Positions 24,764-32,605 of a stretch of DNA of 32,930 nucleotides are shown in pieces (position 1 is the first letter of the stretch; every line of letters starts with the position of its first letter). The stretch comes from Methanolinea sp. (GTDB lineage Archaea; Halobacteriota; Methanomicrobia; Methanomicrobiales; Methanospirillaceae). The stretch lies in assembly GCA_030055515.1 (NCBI GenBank), contig JASFYI010000005.1, positions 1-32,930 on the forward strand. The letters are read 5' to 3'. The notes beneath the pieces were generated by a model that saw nothing but the letters and a program-made list of their open reading frames with translations, did no database searches and was not told the DNA's origin. The position numbers were made by a program, and so were the translations under genes.

Positions 24764-25371
24764 CCGACCACCTCGACGGGACTCTCCGGGAAGAGCAGGG
24801 CCGAGACAGCCCCGAGCGCGGCCCGGACATCCTCGCGGTCGAGGCCGAAGAGGGCCCCGAGGGCCACCATCTCGCGGGGCGACCTCATCCCGAGGACCGA
24901 CCGTGCCCCCGAGGAGAAGGTGAGGGAGAAACCGAACTTCCCCGCGAACCGCGCGATCTCGGCGTACCTCTGGATGGCACGCTGCCGGGCCTGCCCCCGC
25001 TCAAAGACGATGGCCGAGATGTCGATGTCCACGGCGACGCCCTTCTCCGCGGCCAGCCGGGAGAGGACGTGGTCGAAGGAGTTCCTCGGGGCCGACTGGA
25101 TCCCGCGGATGATCCGGACGTGCCCCGACTGGATGAGCGCCCTGTTCCCCGCGTAGTCGGTTGCCTGCGCCGCGACGAGCGCCCGATTACCACAACTCCC
25201 GCCGCGGCCGTGCACCGAGAGCGGGATCACCTCGATCCCCGCGACGTTCCCCCCCGCGGGCACGGCCGCGACGATGCTGTCAAAACCGAGTTCGCGGGCC
25301 GTGAGCGCCATCCTCCGGAGGGAGGAGTCCCCGGCGGGATACGGGTAGACGCAGGCGTCCGTGCAGCGCAT
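24760..25371 (-). CDS. rnp3: RNase P protein component 3 (Rpp30 homologue)
   Basis: 203 residues from ATG at 25371. It has a PHP-like TIM-barrel of the Rpp30 family: CTDACVYPYP (3-12), ELGFDSIVAAVP, a GNRALIQSGHVRIIRGIQSA segment, VDIDISAIV and SGARSVLGMRSPREMVALGALFGL near the end. With Rnp2 it forms the heterotetramer that activates RNase P RNA. It follows rpl15e by 34 nt and overlaps rnp2 by 4 nt. Confidence 0.94.
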   Translation of the reverse strand: MRCTDACVYPYPAGDSSLRRMALTARELGFDSIVAAVPAGGNVAGIEVIPLSVHGRGGSCGNRALVAAQATDYAGNRALIQSGHVRIIRGIQSAPRNSFDHVLSRLAAEKGVAVDIDISAIVFERGQARQRAIQRYAEIARFAGKFGFSLTFSSGARSVLGMRSPREMVALGALFGLDREDVRAALGAVSALLFPESPVEVVG

Positions 25372-25405
25372 GGGAAAAGAGGTGCGGGGATAGGATCCCC
25401 CTTGG

Positions 25406-25996
25406 TTATTTGCCGATATTCCCGTGCGACCGGATGCTCGGCCGGGTCTTCTCGGTCCCGCGCCCGCGCCTGCGCATGCCCCTGCCCTTCATGCCCGCGC
25501 TCGTCTTGCCGCGTTCCGCGCGGCCCCGGTGGACGGGATCAGCGAGCCACGAGAGGTGCGGATCGCTCCGGATCGCGGGGTGGTGGCCGTCGACGAGGAT
25601 GACCTCGTACCACTTGTGGCGCCCGTCCTGCCCGACCCAGTAGGAGTTGAGGACCTCCATGTTCGGGTACCTGCGGGACGCCCTCTCCTCTGCCATCCTC
25701 TGGAGGCTCTTTGCGGGCGTGACCCTGTTGACGCCCATCCTTATGGACCGCCGGGCCCTGACGTACCGGGACTTCCGCCTCCCCCCGCGGCGGACCTTCA
25801 CCCTCACCACGACGATGCCCTGCTTTGCCTTGTACCCGAGGTTCCGGGCCCTGTCGATCCGCGTCGGCCTCTCGATCCGGACCACGCTCCCCTCGCGCCG
25901 CCACTTCTGCATCCTCTCCCAGAGGAGGTCGCCGACACCGGTCTCCTCGGGCCTCTTCCATGCCTCCCTCACGAAGGCGTACATCGAACGTGCCAT
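25406..25996 (-). CDS. rpl15e: Large-subunit ribosomal protein L15e (eL15)
   Basis: 196 residues from ATG at 25996, giving the family start [21 protein letters not shown] precedes it. The frame runs open to 26065, but that part lacks homology. Basic throughout, with [58 protein letters not shown] and a C-terminal [16 protein letters not shown]. It is first in the superoperon; a CATATAGG box (minus, ~26069-26076) lies upstream. Confidence 0.95.
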   Translation of the reverse strand: MARSMYAFVREAWKRPEETGVGDLLWERMQKWRREGSVVRIERPTRIDRARNLGYKAKQGIVVVRVKVRRGGRRKSRYVRARRSIRMGVNRVTPAKSLQRMAEERASRRYPNMEVLNSYWVGQDGRHKWYEVILVDGHHPAIRSDPHLSWLADPVHRGRAERGKTSAGMKGRGMRRRGRGTEKTRPSIRSHGNIGK

Positions 25997-26092
25997 TGTC
26001 GCGCACCTTCCAGGTTCGGCCCGGCGACTCCCGGGCCACATTCCTCGGCGGGACGGATCCCGCAAGACCTATATGAATCGGCGGGGGCAGAC

Positions 26093-26593
26093 TTAAAGAG
26101 CGCGGTCGTCCTCCCCGCGGCCCCCTCCTCCCCCCTTCACCTTCTCAAGAACCCTGATGTCCGTGATCCGGGTGGAGGGGTACTGGCCGCGCCCGTCCTT
26201 CTCCGCGGACTTGACCATGTCCCAGACGGTGAGGAGGGCGACCGCAACGCCTGTGAGTGCCTCCATCTCGACGCCGGTCCTGCCGACCGAGCGGACGCGC
26301 ACGGTCGCCTCGAGGGAGTCAGGGAGCTCGCGGAAGTCCACCTCGATGCTGCTCACCGGGATGGGGTGGCACATGGGGACGAGGGACGGCGTCGCCTTCA
26401 CGGCGAGGACCGCCGCGACCCGGGCGGTCGCGAGGACGTTTCCCTTCACCACGGTCCCCTCGCGGATCGCGCGGAGAGTTTCGGGGCGAAGGACGATCCT
26501 CCCGGATGCCACTGCCTCCCTGTACACCTCGGGCTTCCCACCGATGTCCACCATGCGGGCCCTGCCGTCACGGACGTGCGAGAATTCACTCAT
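26093..26593 (-). CDS. moaC: Cyclic pyranopterin monophosphate synthase MoaC
   Basis: 166 residues from ATG at 26593. Family marks: MVDIGGKPEVYREAVASGRI (14-33), VPMCHPIPVSSIEVDF (active-site loop), VGRTGVEMEALTGVAVALLT and DMVKSAEKDGRGQYPSTRI with the catalytic Lys/Asp region. It converts the MoaA product to cyclic pyranopterin monophosphate for the molybdenum/tungsten cofactor, needed here by formate and formylmethanofuran dehydrogenases. The start overlaps the end of nnrDE by 8 nt, so the two are coupled. Confidence 0.95.
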   Translation of the reverse strand: MSEFSHVRDGRARMVDIGGKPEVYREAVASGRIVLRPETLRAIREGTVVKGNVLATARVAAVLAVKATPSLVPMCHPIPVSSIEVDFRELPDSLEATVRVRSVGRTGVEMEALTGVAVALLTVWDMVKSAEKDGRGQYPSTRITDIRVLEKVKGGGGGRGEDDRAL

Positions 26594-28025
26594 GCTCTCT
26601 TCCTCCCCCGAAGAGTGCGGCGGGGATGCGCGCGCAGAGGTCCGTCGGGAGCATGCCGCCCCCCATCTCCCTCTCCGCCGCCATCCCTGCCTTCCCGTTC
26701 ACGTACGCCGCGATGCACGCCGCCTCGAACGCGGGGAGGTGGCAGAGGAGTGCGCCCGCGACCCCGGCGAGGACGTCGCCCGTCCCGCCGACGGTCATGA
26801 CCGGCGATCCCGTCGTGTTGAACCGGACACGCTCCCCGTCGGAGATGACGTCCACGGGACCCTTGAGGAGGACGACCCCGTCCCGCGCAGCCTCCCTGAC
26901 GACCCTCGCCCTCCTGACAAGGTCTCCGGGCGGCACCTTCCCGAATGCCCTCCGGAACTCCCCCGCGTGCGGCGTGTAGATCGTCTCCCCTGCACGCGGG
27001 AGCGGGCGTCGGAGTGCGTCCGCGTCGACGACCGCCTTCTCGCATTCACTCGCGAGCGCGAGCACGACGTCGTGGCTCTGGTCCCCTAGGCCGCACCCCA
27101 TGACGACGACGTCCGACTCCCCCGCGAGCTCGAGGAGGCGCGGGAGGTGTTCCCTGCCGATCACCTCCCCGGGGATGCGCTCGAAGATGAGGTCGGGGAC
27201 CGGCTCGAAGACGGGCGACGCGACGCGGACGATGTCTGCGCCTGCCCGGAGGGCACCGAGTCCCGCGAGGTAGGGTGCGCCCTGGTACGGCCCGCCGCCG
27301 ACCACGAGGACTTTCCCCCCCGCGCCCTTGTGGGCGGAAGGCTCCCTGCGCGGGAGGAGCGAAAGGTCGCCCGGGCCGACGGCGACCTCTGCCTCGAGGG
27401 GAATCCCGATCCCCGCGACGATCGAGCCCTCGACCTTTGCGCGGTGGAAGGCGAGGATCCGGTCGGGGATGAACCCGGGCGTCGGGACGTCCGCAGAGAC
27501 CTTCAGGGCGGGCGAGAGGGACGCGAGCCGGACCATCGTCCGCGCGGGTTCCTTGGGTTCCCCTATCGCCCCGGTCCCGAGGATCGCGTCCACGATGCAG
27601 CCCGCCCCCGAGAAGAGTCTCCTTTTCGCGGTGACGTCCGCGGGGCACCGGGCGGGATAACACCTGACCGCGCAGTGCGCGAGGGCGGCAAGCTGCCGTG
27701 AACACTCCGGGGTCCTTCCCTCACCGTCGACGTAGAGGACAGAAACGTCGAGATCCTGGAGGTGCCGCGCGGCGGCGAGGCCGTCGCCCCCGTTGTTGCC
27801 CTTCCCGCAGAGGAAGAGGACGGGCTCCCTCGAGAGGGACCTCACGAACTCCGCGAGGGCATGCCCCGCTGCCTCCATAAGCTGGAGGGAGCTCACGCCG
27901 AGCGCCCTCGCGTTCCCGTCGATAGCCCTCATCCTCCCGGCGGACACGGGCCCCGTCTCGAGGAACTCCCGGTACTCGGGGCCGAACACCCGCTCCTCCC
28001 CTCTTCCGCGTTCTCCTCCGGTCAT
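26586..28025 (-). CDS. nnrDE: Bifunctional NAD(P)H-hydrate epimerase / ADP-dependent dehydratase
   Basis: 479 residues from ATG at 28025; the frame is open to 28334 but overlaps the divergent recJ-like gene there. The N-terminal YjeF_N epimerase domain (~25-230) has ISAGRM-RAIDGNARALG-like opening and VLFLCGKGNNGGDGLAAARHL. The C-terminal ribokinase-like dehydratase domain (~240-479) has GGKVLVVGGGPYQGAPYLA, MGCGLGDQS, YTPHAGEFRRAFG and VGGTGDVLAGVAGALL with the GTGD catalytic Asp. Together they repair damaged NAD(P)HX. It is the upstream gene of a nnrDE-moaC pair. Confidence 0.94.
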   Translation of the reverse strand: MTGGERGRGEERVFGPEYREFLETGPVSAGRMRAIDGNARALGVSSLQLMEAAGHALAEFVRSLSREPVLFLCGKGNNGGDGLAAARHLQDLDVSVLYVDGEGRTPECSRQLAALAHCAVRCYPARCPADVTAKRRLFSGAGCIVDAILGTGAIGEPKEPARTMVRLASLSPALKVSADVPTPGFIPDRILAFHRAKVEGSIVAGIGIPLEAEVAVGPGDLSLLPRREPSAHKGAGGKVLVVGGGPYQGAPYLAGLGALRAGADIVRVASPVFEPVPDLIFERIPGEVIGREHLPRLLELAGESDVVVMGCGLGDQSHDVVLALASECEKAVVDADALRRPLPRAGETIYTPHAGEFRRAFGKVPPGDLVRRARVVREAARDGVVLLKGPVDVISDGERVRFNTTGSPVMTVGGTGDVLAGVAGALLCHLPAFEAACIAAYVNGKAGMAAEREMGGGMLPTDLCARIPAALFGGGREHE

Positions 28026-28190
28026 GCGATCGCCTGTAGTTCGGCCGCGGAGATAATGAATATCCCCCGGGAGGGAGGACGCGTGCCGTGCTCCACCCAC
28101 CCCCGTTCCCGGCCGGAAAATCCCGCGGGATGCGCGGGGTATGGCAAAAACGAGTAGATTTTTTCTCCTCCGGCGTGGAGTAGTGATCCG

Positions 28191-29588
28191 ATGAGTCTCC
28201 TCGATGACGCCCGCGAGGTCGCGAGGGAGATCCTCGCGCACCACGAGGTGACCGTCATCTCCCACATCGACGCGGACGGGATCGCGGGGGAGGCGATCCT
28301 CGCCCAGGCCCTCTCCCGCGCCGGGATCCCCCACAGGTCCGTCTTCGTCCGGCAGCTCGAACCCCTCACCATGACGCAGGTCCCCGCGGACGACAGCCTC
28401 AAGGTCTTCTGCGACCTCGGCGCCGGGCAGCAGAACCTCCTCCTCGAGAAGGGTCTCTCAGGGGACGAAGTGGTCATCATCGACCACCACGTGAGCCAGC
28501 CGTGCGGGAGGGACTACCTGCAGGCAAACGCGCTCCACCACGGGCACCACAAGATGAGCGCGGCGGGGGTCGCGTACCTCGTCGCGTGCGCGATGGACAC
28601 GGCGAACACGGACCTCTCGAAACTCGCCGTCGTGGGCAACGTCGGGGACATGATGGCGCGCGAGGACTGCGGGCTCGTCGGTCCCGCCCGCGAGATCGCC
28701 GTCGAGGGCGCGGAGGGCGGGTGGATCGAGATCGTCCCCCGCGACCTGAACTGCTACGGGACCTCGACGCGGCCGCTCCACGTCTGCCTCGCGTTCAGCG
28801 ACGACCCCTACATCCCGGGCATCTCCAACAACACGGCAGGCGCTCTCCGGTTCCTCCAGAGGCTGGGAATCGAGCTCCAGACGCCGGAGAAGAGGTGGCG
28901 CGTCTGGGAAGAGCTCCTGCCGGACGAAAAGAGGCTCGTTCTGAGTGCGCTCGCGCAGCAGCTGATGGCCTGCGGCGAACCCGTCGACCGGCTCTTCTCG
29001 GAGAGCTACCTCTTCCCCGGCGAGGTGGAGAGGACGCCGCTCCGGAACGCGCAGGAGTTCGCGACGCTCCTCAACGCGTGCGGCCGGTGGATGCGCCCCT
29101 CGGTGGGGGGTGCGATCTGCCGCGGGGACAGGGGGGAGGCCTTCCGGCAGGCAGAGCACATGCTCATGAACCACCGCGCGGTCATCCGCGACCTCCTCGA
29201 GTACATCCTCTCGCGGGGGGTGAAGGAGCTCTCCCACATCCAGTACATCCACCTCGGCGACAGGTACCCCGACACGATCGTGGGGATAGGGGCGGGGATG
29301 GCCCTCTCCCGCCTGAACCCGGAGAAGCCCATCCTCGTCATGGTGGAACTGCCCGAGGACCCGACGCAGACGAAGGCCTCGATGCGCACGACGGAGCGGG
29401 TGGTCTCGCGGGGGATCGACCTCCAGCAGGCCATGGCCATCGCCGCGGCGGAGGTCGGGGGCGCGGGGGGAGGGCACAGGATCGCGGCGGGAGCGTACAT
29501 CCCGAGGGAATCGGAGGAGAGGTTTGTCGCGAGGATCGACGCGCTCGTCGGAGAGCAGCTCGCTTGCGCGCGTCAGGGCGATCGCTGA
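28191..29588 (+). CDS. RecJ-like DHH-family exonuclease (archaeal, GAN/Cdc45 relative)
   Basis: 465 residues from ATG at 28191. DHH-domain motifs: VISHIDADGIAG (22-33), VFCDLGAG (72-79), IIDHH (96-100) and a GNVGDMM segment. The C-terminal DHHA1-type end has AAEVGGAGGGHRIAAGAYIP. This is the archaeal single-stranded-DNA/RNA exonuclease family related to bacterial RecJ and eukaryotic Cdc45; members associate with the GINS/replisome or act in repair. It is divergent from nnrDE and overlaps the next gene by 65 nt. Confidence 0.9.
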   Translation: MSLLDDAREVAREILAHHEVTVISHIDADGIAGEAILAQALSRAGIPHRSVFVRQLEPLTMTQVPADDSLKVFCDLGAGQQNLLLEKGLSGDEVVIIDHHVSQPCGRDYLQANALHHGHHKMSAAGVAYLVACAMDTANTDLSKLAVVGNVGDMMAREDCGLVGPAREIAVEGAEGGWIEIVPRDLNCYGTSTRPLHVCLAFSDDPYIPGISNNTAGALRFLQRLGIELQTPEKRWRVWEELLPDEKRLVLSALAQQLMACGEPVDRLFSESYLFPGEVERTPLRNAQEFATLLNACGRWMRPSVGGAICRGDRGEAFRQAEHMLMNHRAVIRDLLEYILSRGVKELSHIQYIHLGDRYPDTIVGIGAGMALSRLNPEKPILVMVELPEDPTQTKASMRTTERVVSRGIDLQQAMAIAAAEVGGAGGGHRIAAGAYIPRESEERFVARIDALVGEQLACARQGDR

Positions 29589-30126
29589 CTTCCAGTTCGG
29601 GAGGGGGGCGGGGAGGGGCCTCTTCCCCGACGGCTGCACGTTCCAGTACTCGCGGACGGGCAGGATCCGGCAGGTCCTCTTCCGCGGCGAGAGGCTCGCG
29701 ACCATACGTGCATCCGACGGGAGGCTCACGCTCGGGATCGCGGGGGCACGGCTGCTCATGGAGGTGCTCCCGCCCCCCGCATACAGGGTGTGCATCCTCC
29801 CCGACGTCGCGGAATTCGCGAGGGCGGGCAAGAACGTCTTCTGCAGGCACGTCGTCGCGGCCGATCCGGAGATAAGGGCGGGAGACGAGGTCATGGTCGT
29901 TTCCGGCGACGACGAGCTCTGCGCGACGGGGACGGCGGTCGTCCCCGGCGGGGACATGCCGGTAATTACATACGGTGTCGCCGTCAAAGTACGGCAGGGA
30001 GTGAGTGCGCATGCTGCCGGGAGGCATCAACCCGAGGAAGATGAAGCAGGTGATGAAGCAGCTCGGGATGCAGGTCGAGCCGATAGAGGACGTGCGTCGG
30101 ATCGTGATCTCGACGGGGAAGGGTGA
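29524..30126 (+). CDS. PUA-domain protein with an unusual overlapping tail
   Basis: 200 residues from TTG at 29524, chosen because GGAGG (29513-29517) lies 6 nt upstream; it overlaps the end of the RecJ-like gene. The core (ARVRAIADFQFGRGAG, LFPDGCTFQYSRTGRIRQVLF, RLTLGIAGARLLMEVLPPPAYRVCILPDVAEFARAGKNVFCRHV then a GDEVMVVSGDDELCATGTAV strand pattern) is an archaeal PUA-type RNA-binding protein. After about residue 160 (KVRQG, ~30000) the frame runs on ~40 codons inside the NAC gene; this tail is of shadow composition. A stop exists there in another frame (TGA at 30002-30004), so a frameshift or a lost stop is possible. Confidence 0.72.
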   Translation: MSRGSTRSSESSSLARVRAIADFQFGRGAGRGLFPDGCTFQYSRTGRIRQVLFRGERLATIRASDGRLTLGIAGARLLMEVLPPPAYRVCILPDVAEFARAGKNVFCRHVVAADPEIRAGDEVMVVSGDDELCATGTAVVPGGDMPVITYGVAVKVRQGVSAHAAGRHQPEEDEAGDEAARDAGRADRGRASDRDLDGEG

Positions 30127-30364
30127 CTACGTCTTCGATTCCGCGGAGGTCGCGGTCATGACGATGCAGGGGATCACGACGTACCAGATCACGGGCAGCC
30201 CGCGCTTCGAGCCGGCCGCGCCGGAGATCCCCGAGGAGGACGTGAGGCTCGTCGCCGAGCAGGCCGGCGTGAGCATTGAAGCCGCCCGCGAGGCCCTCGT
30301 CCAGTCGGGCGGCGACATCGCCGCGGCCATCATCCGGCTCTCGGAGCATGTTCGCACCGGGTGA
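30011..30364 (+). CDS. nac: Nascent polypeptide-associated complex protein (NAC)
   Basis: 117 residues from ATG at 30011 (an in-frame GTG at 30005 is possible), with GGGAGTGA upstream. Starts MLPGGINPRKMKQVMKQLGM, typical of archaeal NAC. The NAC beta-barrel domain follows (VRRIVISTGKGDYVFDSAEV, TTYQITG) and ends in a UBA domain (EEDVRLVAEQAGVSIEAARE, SGGDIAAAIIRLSEH). It binds nascent chains at the ribosome as a homodimer. It overlaps the PUA reading frame by 116 nt and the trmI start by 17 nt. Confidence 0.93.
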   Translation: MLPGGINPRKMKQVMKQLGMQVEPIEDVRRIVISTGKGDYVFDSAEVAVMTMQGITTYQITGSPRFEPAAPEIPEEDVRLVAEQAGVSIEAAREALVQSGGDIAAAIIRLSEHVRTG

Positions 30365-31073
30365 CCGCGTCCTCCTCGCCGGGGAGGGGAGGACGTACTT
30401 CGTCCGGGCGGGGGAGGGTTCCTTTTCGACCGACAGGGGCGTCATCGACCTCTCCCTCCTCCTCTCCGCCTCGCCCGGCGATACGATCACCACGCACACG
30501 GGGTGCGCATTCCGCGTCCTCTCCCCCCGGGCACCCGACTTCTTCTCTCGCGCTGCCCGGAGCGGGGCGCCCATGCTCCCGAAGGACATCGGCCTCGTCG
30601 TCGCGTGCACGGGCATGAACAGGAACGACCGCGTGCTCGACGCGGGGACGGGGAGCGGGATTGCCGCGATCTACTTCGGCGGGATCGCGGGCTTTGTGGA
30701 GACCTGGGAGGTCCGCCCGGAGTTCGCGCGGTCCGCCGAGAGGAACATCGCGGACGCGAAGCTTGAGAACGTCCGGGTCGTCTGCGGCGACGTCCTCGAC
30801 GCGGACGGGACGTTCGACGTCGTCCACCTCGACCTCCCCGTCACTCCCGGGATCGTCCGGCACGCGTGGGACCTCCTTTCCCCCGGCGGGTACCTCGCGT
30901 GCTTCACCCCGTTCCTCGAGCAGCTCTTCACCGTCGTTGATACTGCCCGCGGGCTCTTCTCCGAGGTCACGGCGCACGAGTGCATCGGGAGGGAGATCGC
31001 GAGGGGCCCGAGGGGGACCCGCCCCTCCACCCGCGTCTGCCACACGGGGTACGTGACGGTCGCGAGGAAGTGA
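30348..31073 (+). CDS. trmI: tRNA (adenine-N1)-methyltransferase TrmI
   Basis: 241 residues from ATG at 30348, overlapping NAC by 17 nt. The N-terminal domain (APGDRVLLAGEGRTYFVRAG) and the Rossmann SAM domain with RVLDAGTGSGIAAIYFGG (~100-117), VETWEVRPEFARSAERNI and FDVVHLDLPVTPGIVRHAWD are those of the TrmI/GCD14 family, which makes m1A at tRNA position 57/58. The YLACFTPFLEQLF and REIARGPRGTRPS segments also fit. It completes a PUA-NAC-TrmI run that ties tRNA modification to translation. Confidence 0.93.
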   Translation: MFAPGDRVLLAGEGRTYFVRAGEGSFSTDRGVIDLSLLLSASPGDTITTHTGCAFRVLSPRAPDFFSRAARSGAPMLPKDIGLVVACTGMNRNDRVLDAGTGSGIAAIYFGGIAGFVETWEVRPEFARSAERNIADAKLENVRVVCGDVLDADGTFDVVHLDLPVTPGIVRHAWDLLSPGGYLACFTPFLEQLFTVVDTARGLFSEVTAHECIGREIARGPRGTRPSTRVCHTGYVTVARK

Positions 31074-31225
31074 GAGTCGCTGCGGGGGGGAGGTTCACGC
31101 GGGATCCACCGCCTGAGGGTCAATGGCAGTCACCGCGGGCCGGCCCGCGGCACGTTCCGAAGCATCCACTCATTAAGGCCGGACGCGTCCAATCCGCCCT
31201 CGTATTGCCACGGGAGAGGGAAAGG

Positions 31226-31296
31226 TTCTTATGCTCCTGTCACCAAAAAGACTGGTTGATGCTGAGAGTATCAGCATGAAATGTAGGAGGAAAAAA
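31226..31296 (+). promoter_or_regulatory. Promoter and hairpin leader of secreted family member B
   Basis: A weak TATA-like TTCTTATGC (31226-31234) predicts a start near 31255. The leader then holds a perfect 7-bp hairpin, ATGCTGA (31259-31265) with TCAGCAT (31271-31277), just ahead of the strong AGGAGG ribosome site (31285-31290). The hairpin at the very 5' end could stabilise a highly expressed mRNA. Confidence 0.45.
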
Positions 31297-32247
31297 ATGA
31301 AGAAGTTCGCAATTGCGGTCATCGCACTCGCCGTCCTCGCCGTGGGAATGGCAATGGCGGTCGACCCCATCCCGCCGACTGCGGAGACGCAGGGCATCTC
31401 GACGACGACTGCGGTCACGTGCGTGGGCACTGTCACGAACACTGAGACTGTTGTCTGGACGACGAGCAACCAGGATCTCAGGAACAACCCGCCGCTGACA
31501 GAATACTGGCCAAACTATCAGCTGAACACCACGACAGGTGCTATTGAAACCGGTGATCCCAATTTCACGTGGCAGCCAGAGAGGCAGGCAGTGCTGTCCT
31601 ACACCGAGTCCATCATCGCTGACAACGGCTACACCGAGTTCAACGAGATGCAGTCCGTAGACACCGGTGCAAAGACCGCGAACCAGAAGAACTTTGCATC
31701 GACCGAGCAGTTTGACTTCGTCGCGTCCGAGTCCGCGATGGGCAGGCTGACGTTCTCCGAGAGCATGCTCCTTGACCTCGCGAGCCAGGGATCCGACGCG
31801 ACGGAGAGGTTCATCTGCCCGTTCGCGACCGGTGACCAGGGATACATCCCGGCGTACTGCAACGTCTACGAGATGGGCAGCTCGTTCACCGGAACCGCCG
31901 TGACTGCAATCGCGCAGGCGGGCGAGAACCACATCGCGAAGGCGGCTGACGTCCCGACGCAGCTCAGCTACTCCATCGGTCTCACCGGGCAGGGCAGCGC
32001 CGCTGCATGGTTGAACGCACACGTCATGGAGGGCAGGACCGGTGTCGTCCTCGGTGAGGATGAAGCGGAGGATGTCTTGGTAGGCGGAAAGACATATGAC
32101 CGTGTCATCGTCAACCCCGACAGACGTACACTCATGGACTTCATGCAGGGCGTTGACCTCGTGTACAAGGAGAAGACCACTGCATCTGGCACCATCGCGT
32201 CCTTCAGCAAGTCCATAAGCATCCAGGACGCGGTCAGGCGCCTGTAA
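31297..32247 (+). CDS. Secreted protein, member B of a paralogous surface family
   Basis: 316 residues from ATG at 31297, after AGGAGG at 31285-31290 (upstream in-frame Met codons have no such site). Residues 1-21 are a signal peptide (KKFAIAVIALAVLAVGMAMA). It shares SNQDLRNNPPL (57-67) and VDTGAKTANQKNFASTE (121-137) with the product at 17531-18364, plus a weaker match to the end (TQLSYSIGLTG, SAAAWLNAHVMEG, TIASFSKSISIQ). Mature part is Thr/Ser/Ala-rich and likely beta-rich. No anchor, known enzyme motif or S-layer domain is recognised. Its strong ribosome site and good terminator suggest high expression. Confidence 0.78.
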   Translation: MKKFAIAVIALAVLAVGMAMAVDPIPPTAETQGISTTTAVTCVGTVTNTETVVWTTSNQDLRNNPPLTEYWPNYQLNTTTGAIETGDPNFTWQPERQAVLSYTESIIADNGYTEFNEMQSVDTGAKTANQKNFASTEQFDFVASESAMGRLTFSESMLLDLASQGSDATERFICPFATGDQGYIPAYCNVYEMGSSFTGTAVTAIAQAGENHIAKAADVPTQLSYSIGLTGQGSAAAWLNAHVMEGRTGVVLGEDEAEDVLVGGKTYDRVIVNPDRRTLMDFMQGVDLVYKEKTTASGTIASFSKSISIQDAVRRL

Positions 32248-32271
32248 ACCCTGCAGTCGCGGAACGAAAAA

Positions 32272-32309
32272 GGAGACCCCCGAGAGGGGGTTTCCGATTT
32301 TTTGTTTTT
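32272..32309 (+). terminator. Hairpin and T-tract terminator after secreted family member B
   Basis: GGAGACCCCC (32272-32281) pairs with GGGGGTTTCC (32286-32295) around the tetraloop GAGA; a run TTTTTT G TTTTT follows at 32298-32309. It is the clearest terminator-like structure in the window. Confidence 0.75.
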
Positions 32310-32605
32310 CACTCGTTTTACAGTCCTTATCAAGCGAAGCAGCCATACCCGCTGGATTTCAGGCTGAATCGCAGATCCCCAGCGTTCCCGCAACAGATCG
32401 CTCCCGTTTGCACTGTTTTCGAATGAAAGATCACCATAACAATTTTACTGGATACAAACTCACTCTACCCGTAATTCCCTGCATTATAAAGCACAGTTCG
32501 TGGGAGATATGCTTCGTGACAGGGCAGAGGTCATCACACGCGCTTCCTGCAAAAAGAATTTAATAATAATGGACAAAAGACTCATAATAAAAAGGAGATA
32601 GAGTA
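32310..32605. other. AT-rich promoter region of the repeat-protein gene
   Basis: No gene seen. Two candidate TATA boxes for the following gene: ATTATAAA at 32483-32490 (leader ~95 nt) and TTTAATAATA near 32560-32569 (leader ~15 nt, with the GGAGA ribosome site at 32593-32597). Confidence 0.4.
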
